Assembly (NCBI GenBank): GCA_023404345.1 | Contig: JAEYCB010000012.1 | Coordinates: forward strand, 7,688-71,687 | Reading direction: 5' to 3' | DNA: 64,000 nucleotides | Source: Bacillota bacterium | GTDB lineage: Bacteria > Bacillota > Clostridia > Christensenellales > Aristaeellaceae | In this document: positions 7,927-16,408 of the stretch, in pieces | Layout of the letters: every line of letters starts with the position of its first letter | How positions within the stretch are numbered: position 1 is the stretch's first letter | Notes under the pieces: generated by a model | The model's input: the letters and a program-made list of their open reading frames with translations, nothing else | Told to the model about the DNA's origin: nothing | Databases searched by the model: none | Translations under genes and position numbers: made by a program

Positions 7927-8006
7927 ACGCTCCTCCCATGTCAAGGCCCTAGCTGTGAAAAACATGTGAATAGTCTGTAACATTCTGCCTTTCGACCCTA
8001 AAACCC

Positions 8007-8035
8007 TTGCGGAAAAACCAGCGGTGTGTCATAAT
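8007..8035 (+). promoter_or_regulatory. Promoter of the foldase gene
   Basis: TTGCGG (8007-8012), 17-bp spacer, CATAAT (8030-8035). The roughly 95-base leader contains a CGCCC-GCAA-GGGCG tetraloop hairpin (8063-8076). Confidence 0.5.
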
Positions 8036-8134
8036 GACCTAGATATCAAACCGCCGGGCATTCGCCCGCAAGGGCGGCGTGTCCGCGGATCTGCCCCCTT
8101 TGATAATCCCGTTTTGGAAAGGAACGTTGCAACC

Positions 8135-9682
8135 ATGACCAAAATCAGGAAAACCCTTGCCCTGCTTCTGTGCCTGTGCATGCTGTGGGGAACTGCTGCC
8201 CTGGCCGAGGATGCGGCCGCCACGACCGGCTCAGCCACCACGGCTGTCACCGAATTAAACGGCACCGATGTGCTGGCCACCATCAACGGCGAAGACGTAA
8301 GCTGGGATGACGTCAAGAGCCTTTATTCCGGCCTGGTTTCCCAGTACGGCAGCGGATATGACCTGACTCAGCAGGACAATGTGGATCTGTTCCGCGCCGT
8401 GGCGCTGGAAAATCGTCTCACTGAAGTGCTGATGGAGCAGAAGGCCAAGGAGTTCGGCCTTGATCAGTTGACGGATGAGGAAATTGCCGACTCTGACGCC
8501 CAGGCTGACGCCGACTGGGAGGCTGCTCTTGCAAATTATGAGGCCTATTTCTATCCTGACCTGACGGAAGAGAGCAGCGAGGAAGAAAAGGCTGCCGCGC
8601 GCGAGGAAGCCCTCAACTATTACAAGGAGCAGGGCTATACTCTCGAAAGCCTGCGCGAGGATTATAAGCGTTACAGCGTGCTCAACAAAGTCACTAACAT
8701 GATGGTTCAGGATGCCACCGTTACCGATCAGGAAGTGGAAGATCTGTACCAGTCACTGGTCGCAGCCGACAAGGAGCTTTACGAAAACGACATCGCCGCA
8801 TATGAAGCCTACAACAGCTATGTGGACCAGATGGCTATGTATGCTGCCCTCTACGGTACCAGCAACAACCTGGACTATGCCTGGTACAAGCCGGATGGTT
8901 TCCGCGCCGTCAAGCACATTCTGCTGCCCGTGGATTCTGAGCTTATGACCACCTACACGGATCTTCAGGCCCGTTGGGAGGAGCAGCAGGAAGCCGCCCA
9001 GGCAGCCGAGGAGAGCACCGACGAAACCGCTGATACCACCGACACCGCTACCACTGAAGCAACTGCCGAGCCCACCGCCACGCCCGAACCCGTGACCGAG
9101 GAGCAGGTGAACGAAGCCAAGGCCGCAATCTTCAATTCTCTGGCGGACACCATCGACGAGATTAACCAGAAGATTGCCGATGGTGTGGATTTTGACGAGC
9201 TGATCGCCACCTACGGCGTCAACGAGGACGGCACCGCTTCCGACCCCGGCATGACCACTGAGCCCTACATGACCAGCGGCTATGAGGTATGCAGTGCTTC
9301 GACCTCCTATGTGCCGGAATTTGTGGAGGCTGCCATGAGCATCGACAGCGTGGGCGGCGTATCCGCTCCCTACCTGAGCAGCTATGGCGTGCACATCGTC
9401 AAGTACATCGGCGATGTGGAAGGTGGCCCCATCCCCATGACTGATGAGCAGCGTGAAGCGAAGCGGCAGAGCCTGCTTACCAGCAAGCAGAACGAACTGT
9501 ATGCCGCCAAGCTCGAAGCCTGGATGGCGGAAGCCGATATCACCTACACCGGCGTGACCCCCAGCATTGCAGAGCTCGAGGGCGCGCAGAGTACCGCCAC
9601 GGACGCCGCCTCTACGGAAGCGGAAGCGCAGACGACGGAAGAGACCGCCGCTCCTGAAGCTACGGAAGCGCCGGCCGCCTGA
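8135..9682 (+). CDS. Secreted peptidyl-prolyl isomerase/foldase, PrsA/SurA-like (parvulin domain)
   Basis: 515 residues from the ATG at 8135 (GGAAAGGAA upstream). A signal peptide ends at TAALA, followed by Glu, with no lipobox cysteine at the cleavage site. The acidic helical SurA-like N-terminal region (NGEDVSWDDV onward) runs to about residue 250. The parvulin domain starts at FRAVKHILLPV, is interrupted by a Thr/Glu/Pro-rich insert (about 290-330), then continues through GVDFDELIATYG and SSYGVHIVKYIG. The C-terminus is another Thr/Glu/Ala-rich tail. It should assist folding of exported proteins. Most Bacillota PrsA proteins are lipid-anchored; this one appears not to be. Confidence 0.85.
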   Translation: MTKIRKTLALLLCLCMLWGTAALAEDAAATTGSATTAVTELNGTDVLATINGEDVSWDDVKSLYSGLVSQYGSGYDLTQQDNVDLFRAVALENRLTEVLMEQKAKEFGLDQLTDEEIADSDAQADADWEAALANYEAYFYPDLTEESSEEEKAAAREEALNYYKEQGYTLESLREDYKRYSVLNKVTNMMVQDATVTDQEVEDLYQSLVAADKELYENDIAAYEAYNSYVDQMAMYAALYGTSNNLDYAWYKPDGFRAVKHILLPVDSELMTTYTDLQARWEEQQEAAQAAEESTDETADTTDTATTEATAEPTATPEPVTEEQVNEAKAAIFNSLADTIDEINQKIADGVDFDELIATYGVNEDGTASDPGMTTEPYMTSGYEVCSASTSYVPEFVEAAMSIDSVGGVSAPYLSSYGVHIVKYIGDVEGGPIPMTDEQREAKRQSLLTSKQNELYAAKLEAWMAEADITYTGVTPSIAELEGAQSTATDAASTEAEAQTTEETAAPEATEAPAA

Positions 9683-9710
9683 TCTGTCCCTCGAAGCATT
9701 TGACTTTAGC

Positions 9711-9745
9711 GCCCCGGCAGCCTGATGGTTGCCGGGGCTTTGCTT
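9711..9745 (+). terminator. Terminator of the foldase gene (hairpin repeat copy 1)
   Basis: GCCCCGGC (9711-9718) pairs with GCCGGGGC (9731-9738), followed by TTTGCTT. Its sequence recurs at 9812-9843 and 10115-10144. Confidence 0.6.
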
Positions 9746-10114
9746 ATTAAAGGAGCGGCCCGGAAACAAGCATGCCGGAGCTGCTTTGTCATACCCACGC
9801 TGCAAAATGAAACGCCCCAGCAACCTGATGGCAGCCGGGACGCCAGGCTCGCAAAGCAACCTGATTTTAGAAGCTTTGGCGGGCCGTAGTCTTTCATAAT
9901 GAAGCTGAACCCAGCGACATATGCGGAAGCCCTTGCGCGTTTCTCCTGCCGCACCGTAGGCGCCGGAGGGAAGTGGCACACTGTGGGCAGTCGCGCGAAA
10001 CGCAAAGTAACCCGCAAGCATAAACAAATATAAGGGGCACCGCAGAACGCTGATATTTGCGAGGAGGGAAAGTGTATTCTGGTGGAAAAAAGTGCCAAAG
10101 ACGAGCCAAACTGA

Positions 10115-10150
10115 CGCCCCGGCAGCTATTGGGCTGCCGGGGCGTTTTGC
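10115..10150 (-). terminator. Bidirectional hairpin at the end of the Gx-transporter gene (repeat copy 3)
   Basis: Perfect 12-bp stem (10115-10126 with 10133-10144), 6-base loop. The plus strand continues TTTTGC; the minus strand TCAGTTT. Confidence 0.6.
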
Positions 10151-10154
10151 TACA

Positions 10155-10676
10155 TTATCTGCGGATTTTTTGCAGATGCTTCATCACGAGGTTAGCTGCC
10201 ACACCGGTAACCGCGCCTGTGATCAAGCCTGCAACCATTAGCACCGCCATATAGTACATCAGGCTGGGCGTGCTTAAAATCACCATTGCCAGAGCCACCT
10301 GGCCCACGTTGTGCGCCACGCCGCCCACCATGCTCACCATCACAGGATGCACCCCGCGTACGCGGCTGAGCAGCGTCATGAACACCATGCTCACCAGTCC
10401 GCCGGCAAAGGCGTACATCATGGCATTCACGCCTCCAAACAGAAGCCCCGACAGTACCACCTTCAGAACCATCAAAACAAATGCCGTAGGGATGTTGAGC
10501 ATATATACCGCAAAGATCAACACGCCATTGCTCAACCCCAGTTTGATACCCGGTACGCCCGCCGCTACCGGCATCAGACTTTCCACAAAACCCAACACCA
10601 GCATCAGTGCCACCAGCAGCCCGCACAAGGCCACCCACTGGGTTTGTTCCTGCAGGGTTTGTCTCTTTCTGCTCAT
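10155..10676 (-). CDS. Gx transporter family protein (Hpre_diP_synt_I domain)
   Basis: 173 residues, five or six hydrophobic segments. GIKLGLSNGVLIFAVYML and the glycine-rich segments SGLLFGGVNAMMYAFAGG and GGVAHNVGQVALA are typical of this family. It was named after heptaprenyl diphosphate synthase component I, but it resembles ECF-type substrate-binding membrane subunits. It lies 13 bases after a NusG-II gene. As I recall, the same pair (EetA/EetB-like) accompanies flavin-based extracellular electron transfer loci in Gram-positives. A role in supplying a quinone or flavin component is inference. CAGGAG precedes the ATG. Confidence 0.8.
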   Translation of the reverse strand: MSRKRQTLQEQTQWVALCGLLVALMLVLGFVESLMPVAAGVPGIKLGLSNGVLIFAVYMLNIPTAFVLMVLKVVLSGLLFGGVNAMMYAFAGGLVSMVFMTLLSRVRGVHPVMVSMVGGVAHNVGQVALAMVILSTPSLMYYMAVLMVAGLITGAVTGVAANLVMKHLQKIRR

Positions 10677-10689
10677 TTGTGTGCTCCTG

Positions 10690-11427
10690 TCAGTTCTCAG
10701 ACAGCATTTGGATCAGTTCCTCGGTAGTATACAGCTCCAGCGTAACCTGATTGGGCAGACAGATGATCATGTTGCCCAGAAGGCGGCTGTCCATATTGTC
10801 CAGCGAAACCACACCCTGCTTCACGCAGTCCTGATTTTCACAGGTAGAGCTTTTCATGTCAACACTTTCCGTGGTAACATGAATCACATTTTTCGCTCCT
10901 GTTTCCTCCTGAATGACGGAGTATTCGCCCTCCTCAATGAGGGGAATGGGCTGATAGGTGGTCCCGCCTGCCGTAACCAGCAGCCAAGCCTTGATGGAAG
11001 TAGGATCAAACGTCGCCTGGGGAGTCTGGGAATCCTCAGGCACAGGTGTAGCTGTTTCACCAGAAGGGGACGTCACCGTAACAGGTGCCGTTTCCACTGC
11101 CGTAGCTTCGGGGGCATCCGTGGCATCAGGCTTTGCGGTGGTCTGAGCACCAGGGGTGGCCGTGGATTTAGCAGCGGGTTCCGCCGTAGCCGTTGGCTCT
11201 GCGGTGGGTTCCGTTGTAGCGGTAGGTTCAGCGGTGCGTTTCGTTGTAGCGGTTGACTCGGCAACGGGTTCAGCCGTTGCGGCAGAATCTGCTGCGATGT
11301 CAGGCCCCAGCGTGGGCGCGTCCACCATCGGAGAATTGATGCGTGCAGGCAGCACCATGGCCAAAACAGCCACCAAAGCGATGGCTGCCACCAGCGCGAT
11401 CCCGATCCAGATGTTCTTGTTGCGCAT
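10690..11427 (-). CDS. NusG domain II-containing membrane-anchored protein
   Basis: 245 residues. One N-terminal membrane anchor (about 7-28) is followed by a Thr/Pro/Glu/Ala linker (about 45-130) partly built from four 30-bp DNA repeats, then the NusG-II domain. The domain shows the usual pattern CENQDCVKQG and IICLPNQVTLEL; the two Cys and the ICLPN motif are characteristic. The domain should face outward. It is co-transcribed with the Gx-transporter gene and sits next to a flavinylated reductase, so a part in extracytoplasmic electron transfer is likely but unproven. GGAAAGGAAGG lies upstream of the ATG. Confidence 0.85.
   Translation of the reverse strand: MRNKNIWIGIALVAAIALVAVLAMVLPARINSPMVDAPTLGPDIAADSAATAEPVAESTATTKRTAEPTATTEPTAEPTATAEPAAKSTATPGAQTTAKPDATDAPEATAVETAPVTVTSPSGETATPVPEDSQTPQATFDPTSIKAWLLVTAGGTTYQPIPLIEEGEYSVIQEETGAKNVIHVTTESVDMKSSTCENQDCVKQGVVSLDNMDSRLLGNMIICLPNQVTLELYTTEELIQMLSEN
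11171..11290 (-). repeat. Four imperfect 30-bp tandem repeats coding the linker
   Basis: Consecutive 30-base units at 11171, 11201, 11231 and 11261 encode a 10-residue Thr-Ala-Glu-Pro type repeat in the NusG-II protein. They stay in frame, so copy number can vary without disrupting the protein. Confidence 0.75.
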
Positions 11428-11464
11428 GTGTTACCTTCCTTTCCGTAAATGAAGCAACACGGCC

Positions 11465-11493
11465 ATGATACCGCATGAACGCGCGCCCGTCAA
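11465..11493 (-). promoter_or_regulatory. Promoter of the NusG-II/Gx-transporter operon
   Basis: Minus-strand TTGACG (11488-11493), 17-bp spacer, TATCAT (11465-11470), just downstream of the reductase terminator. Confidence 0.65.
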
Positions 11494-11503
11494 GCATGGA
11501 AAA

Positions 11504-11530
11504 AACGGGAGGCGGCACAGCCGCCTCCCG
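11504..11530 (-). terminator. Terminator of the flavinylated reductase gene
   Basis: Minus-strand hairpin of 10-11 bp (11506-11515 with 11521-11530) followed by a U-tract beginning at 11505. Confidence 0.8.
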
Positions 11531-11547
11531 CGGGCATCAAAACCGGA

Positions 11548-13323
11548 TTATCTAGCCTGAGAAGCGCTGTCACCAGCGATGCGTCCAAAGACCACGGTAT
11601 CGGTCAGAGCGTTGCCGCCAAGGCGGTTGGCGCCATGGATGCCGCCGGTCACCTCGCCAGCTGCATACAGGCCGGGGATGATCGCACCGTTTTCGTTGAT
11701 AACCTGTGCGTACTGGTTAATGCGCACGCCGCCCATGGTGTGGTGCACAGTGGGCACGCGGGGCGCCGCATAGAAGGGACCATTATCGATAGGAGTCTCG
11801 TACAGGGTACGGCCAAAGGCATCAGGCTCGCCGCTGGCCACGTGGGCGTTGAAGTCCTCCACGGCAGCGATCAGGTTCTCGGCAGGCACGTTCATGGCGG
11901 CCGCCAGCTCCTCAAGGGTTTCCCCCTTCACGGCGCGTCCGGCAGCGATGAGCTCGTTGACGGATTCGTTGAAGTTGTTCTTTTCGTCGCCGGTGGGATA
12001 CTTGTCGCTGTCCATTACGATCCACATATAGTTGTCGGTCTGCTCAAAGAGCGCCTGGGTCATCTCGTCTCGGCGGCCGCCTTCATTGACAAAGCGGTTG
12101 CCTTCCTTGTTGATAAAGATGCGGGTTTCCACGTTCATTTCAATGTTGCCGCTCAGGCTGCCGGTCTCAGGATCGCCCAGAGGCAGCAGCTGGATGTTGC
12201 CCATCTGGATGAAGTCAGCCCCCAGCTTCATCATCATCTTGATGCCGTCGCCGGTCGCGCCTTCATGGTTGGTGGACTTGATGCTTTCGCCCAGATCAGC
12301 CCACTGGGTATTGTAGGCCTGACGCAGCTCCACGCTCTTGGCAAAGCCGCCGGTGGCCACGATAACGCCGTTATTGGCCTTGACGGTCACGGTGTTGCCG
12401 GTTTCGCCAGTGGCAATCACGCCATTGACGCGCCCGTCCTCGCCCACAGTGATTTCGGTAGCGCGGGTGTTGAGAAGCACCTCCGCGCCTTCGTGGGTGT
12501 CGATATAGCGATTGTAGGCGTCAAAGAAGCCGGTGCCAACAGGCATCACGGGCTTGTGAGCGCGCTCCCACAGACCGCCGGTTACGGTAAAGAGCTTGCT
12601 CTCGTCAAACTCCATTCCCAGTTCCTTGAGCCACTCCACGCCTGCCCAGGCGTTGCTCACCAAAGTATGCACCAGCACCGGATCGCCCTGGTAGTCGCCG
12701 CCGGAGAGGGTCTGCTGGTAGTGCCATTCCACGCTGTCGTTCTGCTTGATGGCGGTCTCACTGCGGTCGTCCACAGCGTTGAGTGCGCCGCCGGCCAGGA
12801 TGGTGTTACCGCCCACCTTGCCCATTTTCTCCAGTACGATTACGCTGGCGCCGTTCTGGTTGGCCTGCACAGCCGCAGCCAATCCCGCGCCGCCCGCGCC
12901 AATGATGACTACATCCGCCGTCATCTCAACGTCAGGAGCCTTTTCTACCACAACTTCCTTTTTGGTGTTCCAGGCTTCCACATCCAGCCCAGCCTGTTCC
13001 ACAGCATTCAGCACAGCGGCAGAGATGGCCTGGCTGGTCATGGTCGCGCCAGACACGCCGTCCACGTTGGCGGTCTGCAGTTCCACGATGCGGGCAGGTA
13101 CCTGCTCCACCGCAGGATCGCTGATGCCAGGAGTGTCGCCATTCTTGGTAACTTCCACCGCAGTTACGGCACCGCTTTCATCTACGGTCACGCTCACTTC
13201 GATGGAGCCTGCGCCGCCGATCTGGCTGTCACCCACGCCGGTGTAGGTGCCGGCAGCAGCCAGGGCCGTCGTGCCCATGGCCAGCAACGCTACGCACAGG
13301 ATGAGGGAAAGGATCTTTTTCAT
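11548..13323 (-). CDS. Secreted FMN-binding, FAD-dependent reductase (flavinylated extracellular reductase)
   Basis: 591 residues from the ATG at 13323, chosen for GGGAGGAATTC upstream. Domain order: type I signal peptide (ends ALAAAG); FMN-binding domain (about 25-105) ending in the flavinylation motif DGVSGAT, whose Thr carries covalent FMN in known proteins; FAD domain with VIIGAGGAGLAAA and GGNTILAGGALNA; catalytic region with VHHTMGGVRI and HGANRLGGNAL, matching the fumarate/urocanate reductase pattern (His and Arg retained). It should accept electrons outside the membrane via FMN and reduce an unsaturated acid. It lies 142 bases after a MerR gene that probably regulates it, and beside the NusG-II/Gx pair. 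Confidence 0.92.
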   Translation of the reverse strand: MKKILSLILCVALLAMGTTALAAAGTYTGVGDSQIGGAGSIEVSVTVDESGAVTAVEVTKNGDTPGISDPAVEQVPARIVELQTANVDGVSGATMTSQAISAAVLNAVEQAGLDVEAWNTKKEVVVEKAPDVEMTADVVIIGAGGAGLAAAVQANQNGASVIVLEKMGKVGGNTILAGGALNAVDDRSETAIKQNDSVEWHYQQTLSGGDYQGDPVLVHTLVSNAWAGVEWLKELGMEFDESKLFTVTGGLWERAHKPVMPVGTGFFDAYNRYIDTHEGAEVLLNTRATEITVGEDGRVNGVIATGETGNTVTVKANNGVIVATGGFAKSVELRQAYNTQWADLGESIKSTNHEGATGDGIKMMMKLGADFIQMGNIQLLPLGDPETGSLSGNIEMNVETRIFINKEGNRFVNEGGRRDEMTQALFEQTDNYMWIVMDSDKYPTGDEKNNFNESVNELIAAGRAVKGETLEELAAAMNVPAENLIAAVEDFNAHVASGEPDAFGRTLYETPIDNGPFYAAPRVPTVHHTMGGVRINQYAQVINENGAIIPGLYAAGEVTGGIHGANRLGGNALTDTVVFGRIAGDSASQAR

Positions 13324-13465
13324 GGTTGAATTCCTCCCTTTGGACATATATTGGGAACATAGGAAACCGGGATTGATATTTTTCAGTCAATCCATTCATT
13401 CCCATTGTACATCCCAAAGCCGCTTTGGATGCAAGAGGAATTTTTACATTTTCTTCACCTATTTA

Positions 13466-14257
13466 TCACTCAATGGGCAGCCATGCCTCCACCAGTGTGT
13501 CGCGTTCCGTCTCATGACATTCTACGCACAGATTCACGCCTACCGCTGTTCCCGCCTGCCGAAAGCCACGCGCATGCATATGTTCCCGCAAGGGTTCAAA
13601 GGCCATGGCAGGATGTTCAAAATATGTTCCCGGCAGCTTGAAAAACGCATGCAGAGCTACCCCCGCCGCCATGCTTACCGCGCCCGGCGTAGCATCCAGA
13701 CCCAACAACTGAGCTTCTTCGGCCTCAACCGTATAGCCAAAACGTGCTGCGCCGCCAGCTTCGCCAAACACACTGATACGCGTTGCAGGCATCAGCTCCA
13801 GCCATGTGGCCACTCGCTCCTGCTCCCGCCGGTCACGGCTGATAAATCCATCCGGGCCCACCCTGAGCGCAATGCAGGGCTGAAGGGGCTCCAGGGTCAC
13901 TCGTCCGAGGTTGTCCTTCCCGCGTCGGATCGCCTGTTCAAACCAGCGTATATCCTGTGCCATACGTTCGTAACGCCGGGCCATGTTCAGCACGTCATTG
14001 GATTGATAGGCCAGTTTCTGAGCAATTCGCTCACAGGTATCACCCTCCGGAGAAAACTGCTGGGCAATCTCCCGCAGCGGCATAAGCATGGATCTGTATT
14101 TTTTGTAGCTGATCAGGCGGATTACATCCTCCGCCCCATAGATGCGGCGGGAAGCCTCTCCCTTTTTAGGCGGTATAACGCCCTCTTTTTCATAGAAATG
14201 CAACGCTGCCGGCGTAAGGCCCAACGTACGCGCTACGTCGCCAATGGAATATTTCAT
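13466..14257 (-). CDS. MerR-family transcriptional regulator with C-terminal effector domain
   Basis: 263 residues from the ATG at 14257 (GGAGAAG upstream). The frame stays open far upstream, but that part has no family match and covers the divergent gene. The N-terminal MerR helix-turn-helix is clear: SIGDVARTLGLTPAALHFYE and SRRIYGAEDVIRL. A linker helix follows (about 80-125). The rest (FGYTVEAEEAQLLG, ATPGAVSMAAGVALHAFF, DTLVEAWLPIE) resembles the GyrI-like multidrug or effector-binding fold. It is transcribed toward the reductase gene, so control of that reductase by a small organic ligand is the simplest reading. Confidence 0.88.
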   Translation of the reverse strand: MKYSIGDVARTLGLTPAALHFYEKEGVIPPKKGEASRRIYGAEDVIRLISYKKYRSMLMPLREIAQQFSPEGDTCERIAQKLAYQSNDVLNMARRYERMAQDIRWFEQAIRRGKDNLGRVTLEPLQPCIALRVGPDGFISRDRREQERVATWLELMPATRISVFGEAGGAARFGYTVEAEEAQLLGLDATPGAVSMAAGVALHAFFKLPGTYFEHPAMAFEPLREHMHARGFRQAGTAVGVNLCVECHETERDTLVEAWLPIE

Positions 14258-14312
14258 CTTTGTACTTCTCCGTTTCCCGCTTTTTAAAACATCGAAAGCG
14301 GCTTTTGATTTT

Positions 14313-14341
14313 ATTGTAACGGAAGCGCCCCGCTTTGGCAA
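14313..14341 (-). promoter_or_regulatory. Promoter of the merR gene
   Basis: Minus-strand TTGCCA (14336-14341), 17-bp spacer, TACAAT (14313-14318). It lies nearly back to back with the divergent promoter at 14349. Confidence 0.6.
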
Positions 14342-14348
14342 GAGGCGG

Positions 14349-14377
14349 TTGCGCACAGGACGCGATTTCGGTATACT
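14349..14377 (+). promoter_or_regulatory. Promoter of the cysteine-cluster/HI0933 gene pair
   Basis: TTGCGC (14349-14354), 17-bp spacer, TATACT (14372-14377), 42 bases before the ATG at 14420. Confidence 0.6.
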
Positions 14378-14419
14378 GGCTTTGCACAATTCTGTGAAGC
14401 AAAAGCGGAGGAAGAATCT

Positions 14420-14971
14420 ATGCCGGTCATTATGAATCTGCTCAGTAAGCGGGGGGCCGTACAGACGCTGAAGGACGCACGGGCGGCGTTGGGAGAGTTG
14501 ACCCCTCTTAAGCGGGACTGTGGCCGCCTGTGTGCGGCTGCCTGCTGCCAGCCGGACGAAACCGGGCTCAATGGCATGCTGCTTTTTCCCTTTGAAGAAA
14601 CCTTCTACAGCCGTCCCATTGAAGGATTTCCTTTTCGACTTATAGATGATGATACGCTTTATAAAGGTGGGAAACGTCTGGTATGCGAAGGGGTCTGCCC
14701 GCGTGAGCATCGTCCGCTGGCCTGCCGCATCTTTCCGCTGCGCATCCGTGTGGAGACTGACGCGGCAGGGGAACAGGTGCATTGCACGGCGGAGCTGGAC
14801 CCACGCGCATGGTGCGTATGCCCCCTGCTGGAACAAGGCGGACTGCGCGCGATGGACCCGGCATTTGTCGCCGCTGTATCCCGGGCGGGTGATGTGCTGG
14901 TCCGTAACGTATACATGTTGGAAGCGCTGTACAATGAGCAGCGTATGATCGATGAAATGAGGCACCTGTAA
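14420..14971 (+). CDS. YkgJ-type cysteine-cluster protein
   Basis: 183 residues, with GGAGGAAG before the ATG. Two conserved cysteine groups are visible: CGRLCAAACC (about 34-43) and CEGVCPREHRPLACRIFPLRI (about 90-110). This is the pattern of the CxxxCxxCC zinc- or iron-chelating family. The family's reaction is not well known, though a flagellin lysine N-methylase belongs to it. The stop overlaps the start of the HI0933 flavoprotein gene (TAATG), so the two are translationally coupled and may share a redox or metal-linked modification role. Confidence 0.75.
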   Translation: MPVIMNLLSKRGAVQTLKDARAALGELTPLKRDCGRLCAAACCQPDETGLNGMLLFPFEETFYSRPIEGFPFRLIDDDTLYKGGKRLVCEGVCPREHRPLACRIFPLRIRVETDAAGEQVHCTAELDPRAWCVCPLLEQGGLRAMDPAFVAAVSRAGDVLVRNVYMLEALYNEQRMIDEMRHL

Positions 14972-16284
14972 TGCATACCCTGATCGTTGGCGGCGGGGCG
15001 GCGGGTATGGCCGCCTCAATCGCGGCAGCTCAAAACGGGCAGTCCGTAACGGTCCTGGAACGCGGACGCAAACCACTCAAAAAGCTGGGGGTAACGGGCA
15101 ACGGCCGCGGCAACCTGCTCAACGCTGGTGCGCCGGACTACCCTGGCGGAGCTGATTTTGCTGCACAGGTGCTATCCTCCATGCCCTACCGGCAACTGGC
15201 AGCATTTTGGGATGAGCTGGGTGTACCCCTTCGTCTGGAAGAAGAAGGACGGATCTATCCCGCTTCGTTCATGGCCTCTTCGGCAGTAGATGCGCTGCTG
15301 TTAGCCGCGCGAAGGCTGGGTGTGGAAATCGTGCTCAACGCACGCGTGACGGAGCTTGTCCGCCTGCCCGGCGGCGGCTTTGAGGCGCGTGGAACAGTAT
15401 GCCGCTACCTGCCTGATGTATCCAAAAAAAGCGGCAAAACCCGGCCCGGTGCGTTGGCGGAGGAAACCCCGGCGCGCTGGCGGGGCGACCGCATCATCGT
15501 GGCGGCGGGTGGGGCCGCTGCGCCTGTGCACGGTACGGATGGCAGCGCCTACGCCCTGCTGACTACCTTCGGACACAGGTTATCTCCAACTCGCCCAGCC
15601 CTGTGCGCGCTGCTGGCAGACCCCGAGCCCCTGCGTGCGCTGGCAGGCCAGCGGGTTCGCACATCGTTGCGCCTTTTGAACGCGCAAGCAACCTGTCTGG
15701 CTCAAAGCCGGGGCGAGGTGCTGTTTGCGCAGGACGGAATCAGCGGTATCGCAGCCATGCAGCTGGCGCGCTGGTGGCAACCGGGATGTTCACTGAGCAT
15801 GGATCTGCGCGAAGCCGTGCTGGGCCCGCGCGCTGCAGAAGGCGACGGGCAGCGGTCCATATCGGAAACGGAACACCTGCTGCACATCCGTGCGCAACGC
15901 CGGGATGGCTGCGCTCTCGGCGAGCTGCTTACCGGGGCTGCGCCGTCCGTTCTGAACGAAATGTTACTGCGCTCCGCGGGACTGAACAAGTATTCGAACC
16001 GGTCTCTTCTCGATCTTCTGTCCTCCCGTCCACAGGCGCTTGCAGCACTGGCCCGCGCCATAACAGACCTGCGGATGGAGGTTACAGGCACACGAGGCTT
16101 TGACGCCGCACAAGTCACTGCCGGAGGCATATCCACGGATGAATTTGATCCCCAAAGCCTGCAAAGCCGCCTGTGTCCCGGTTTGTATGCAGCCGGCGAA
16201 ATTCTGGATGTGGACGGCGCGTGCGGGGGCTTTAACCTGATGTTCGCCTTTGCCAGCGGACTTTTGGCGGGAGGCGCGATATAG
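14971..16284 (+). CDS. HI0933-family NAD(P)/FAD-dependent oxidoreductase
   Basis: 437 residues. The FAD motif at the N-terminus is IVGGGAAGMAASIAAA, followed by GRGNLLNAGAPDY, where the family has GNGRCN-like Gly/Asn residues (KLGVTGNGRGN). The C-terminal FAD contact GLYAAGEILDVDGACGGFN is typical of the family. It is cytosolic, with no signal peptide. The YhiN/BaiN-like family has poorly known substrates; BaiN proteins act on bile-acid intermediates in some clostridia, but this protein cannot be assigned to that role. The insertion between the two FAD segments is slightly arginine-rich. It is coupled to the upstream cysteine-cluster gene. Confidence 0.88.
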   Translation: MHTLIVGGGAAGMAASIAAAQNGQSVTVLERGRKPLKKLGVTGNGRGNLLNAGAPDYPGGADFAAQVLSSMPYRQLAAFWDELGVPLRLEEEGRIYPASFMASSAVDALLLAARRLGVEIVLNARVTELVRLPGGGFEARGTVCRYLPDVSKKSGKTRPGALAEETPARWRGDRIIVAAGGAAAPVHGTDGSAYALLTTFGHRLSPTRPALCALLADPEPLRALAGQRVRTSLRLLNAQATCLAQSRGEVLFAQDGISGIAAMQLARWWQPGCSLSMDLREAVLGPRAAEGDGQRSISETEHLLHIRAQRRDGCALGELLTGAAPSVLNEMLLRSAGLNKYSNRSLLDLLSSRPQALAALARAITDLRMEVTGTRGFDAAQVTAGGISTDEFDPQSLQSRLCPGLYAAGEILDVDGACGGFNLMFAFASGLLAGGAI

Positions 16285-16317
16285 CGCGAAATATTTTCCT
16301 TCCACACGATGCCTTGC

Positions 16318-16346
16318 TTGAATAATTGTCACAATCATGCTATACT
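16318..16346 (+). promoter_or_regulatory. Promoter of the BMP binding-protein gene
   Basis: TTGAAT (16318-16323), 17-bp spacer, TATACT (16341-16346). AGGAGG (16395-16400) then precedes a GTG start at 16409. Confidence 0.65.
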
Positions 16347-16408
16347 AAACCTGCTGATCCGGTTGTAAAACCGAACCTCAAAAACCCATAATTAGGAGGA
16401 AGAATCAA

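Larger units (their letters stand above)
9683..10154. other. 472-base intergenic region with repeated hairpins and no convincing gene
   Basis: It contains three related GC-rich hairpins (9711-9738, 9812-9843, 10115-10144), a further GCAACCTGAT copy (9859-9868), and a CCAGCGACATATGCGG block (9911-9926) that recurs near 63.93 kb. Reading frames here lack family signatures. It may be a terminator-derived repeat array or an RNA gene. Confidence 0.5.

Noticed and set aside
11635..13329. 564-codon open frame antisense to the flavinylated reductase
   Set aside because: The reductase has clear domains; the antisense frame has none.
14258..15076. Upstream extension of the MerR reading frame
   Set aside because: It covers the divergent cysteine-cluster gene and its promoter; the MerR start at 14257 has a ribosome binding site and the standard N-terminus.
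16347..16408. Purine-type riboswitch before the BMP gene
   Set aside because: The leader is only about 55 bases with one weak hairpin; no riboswitch core is present.
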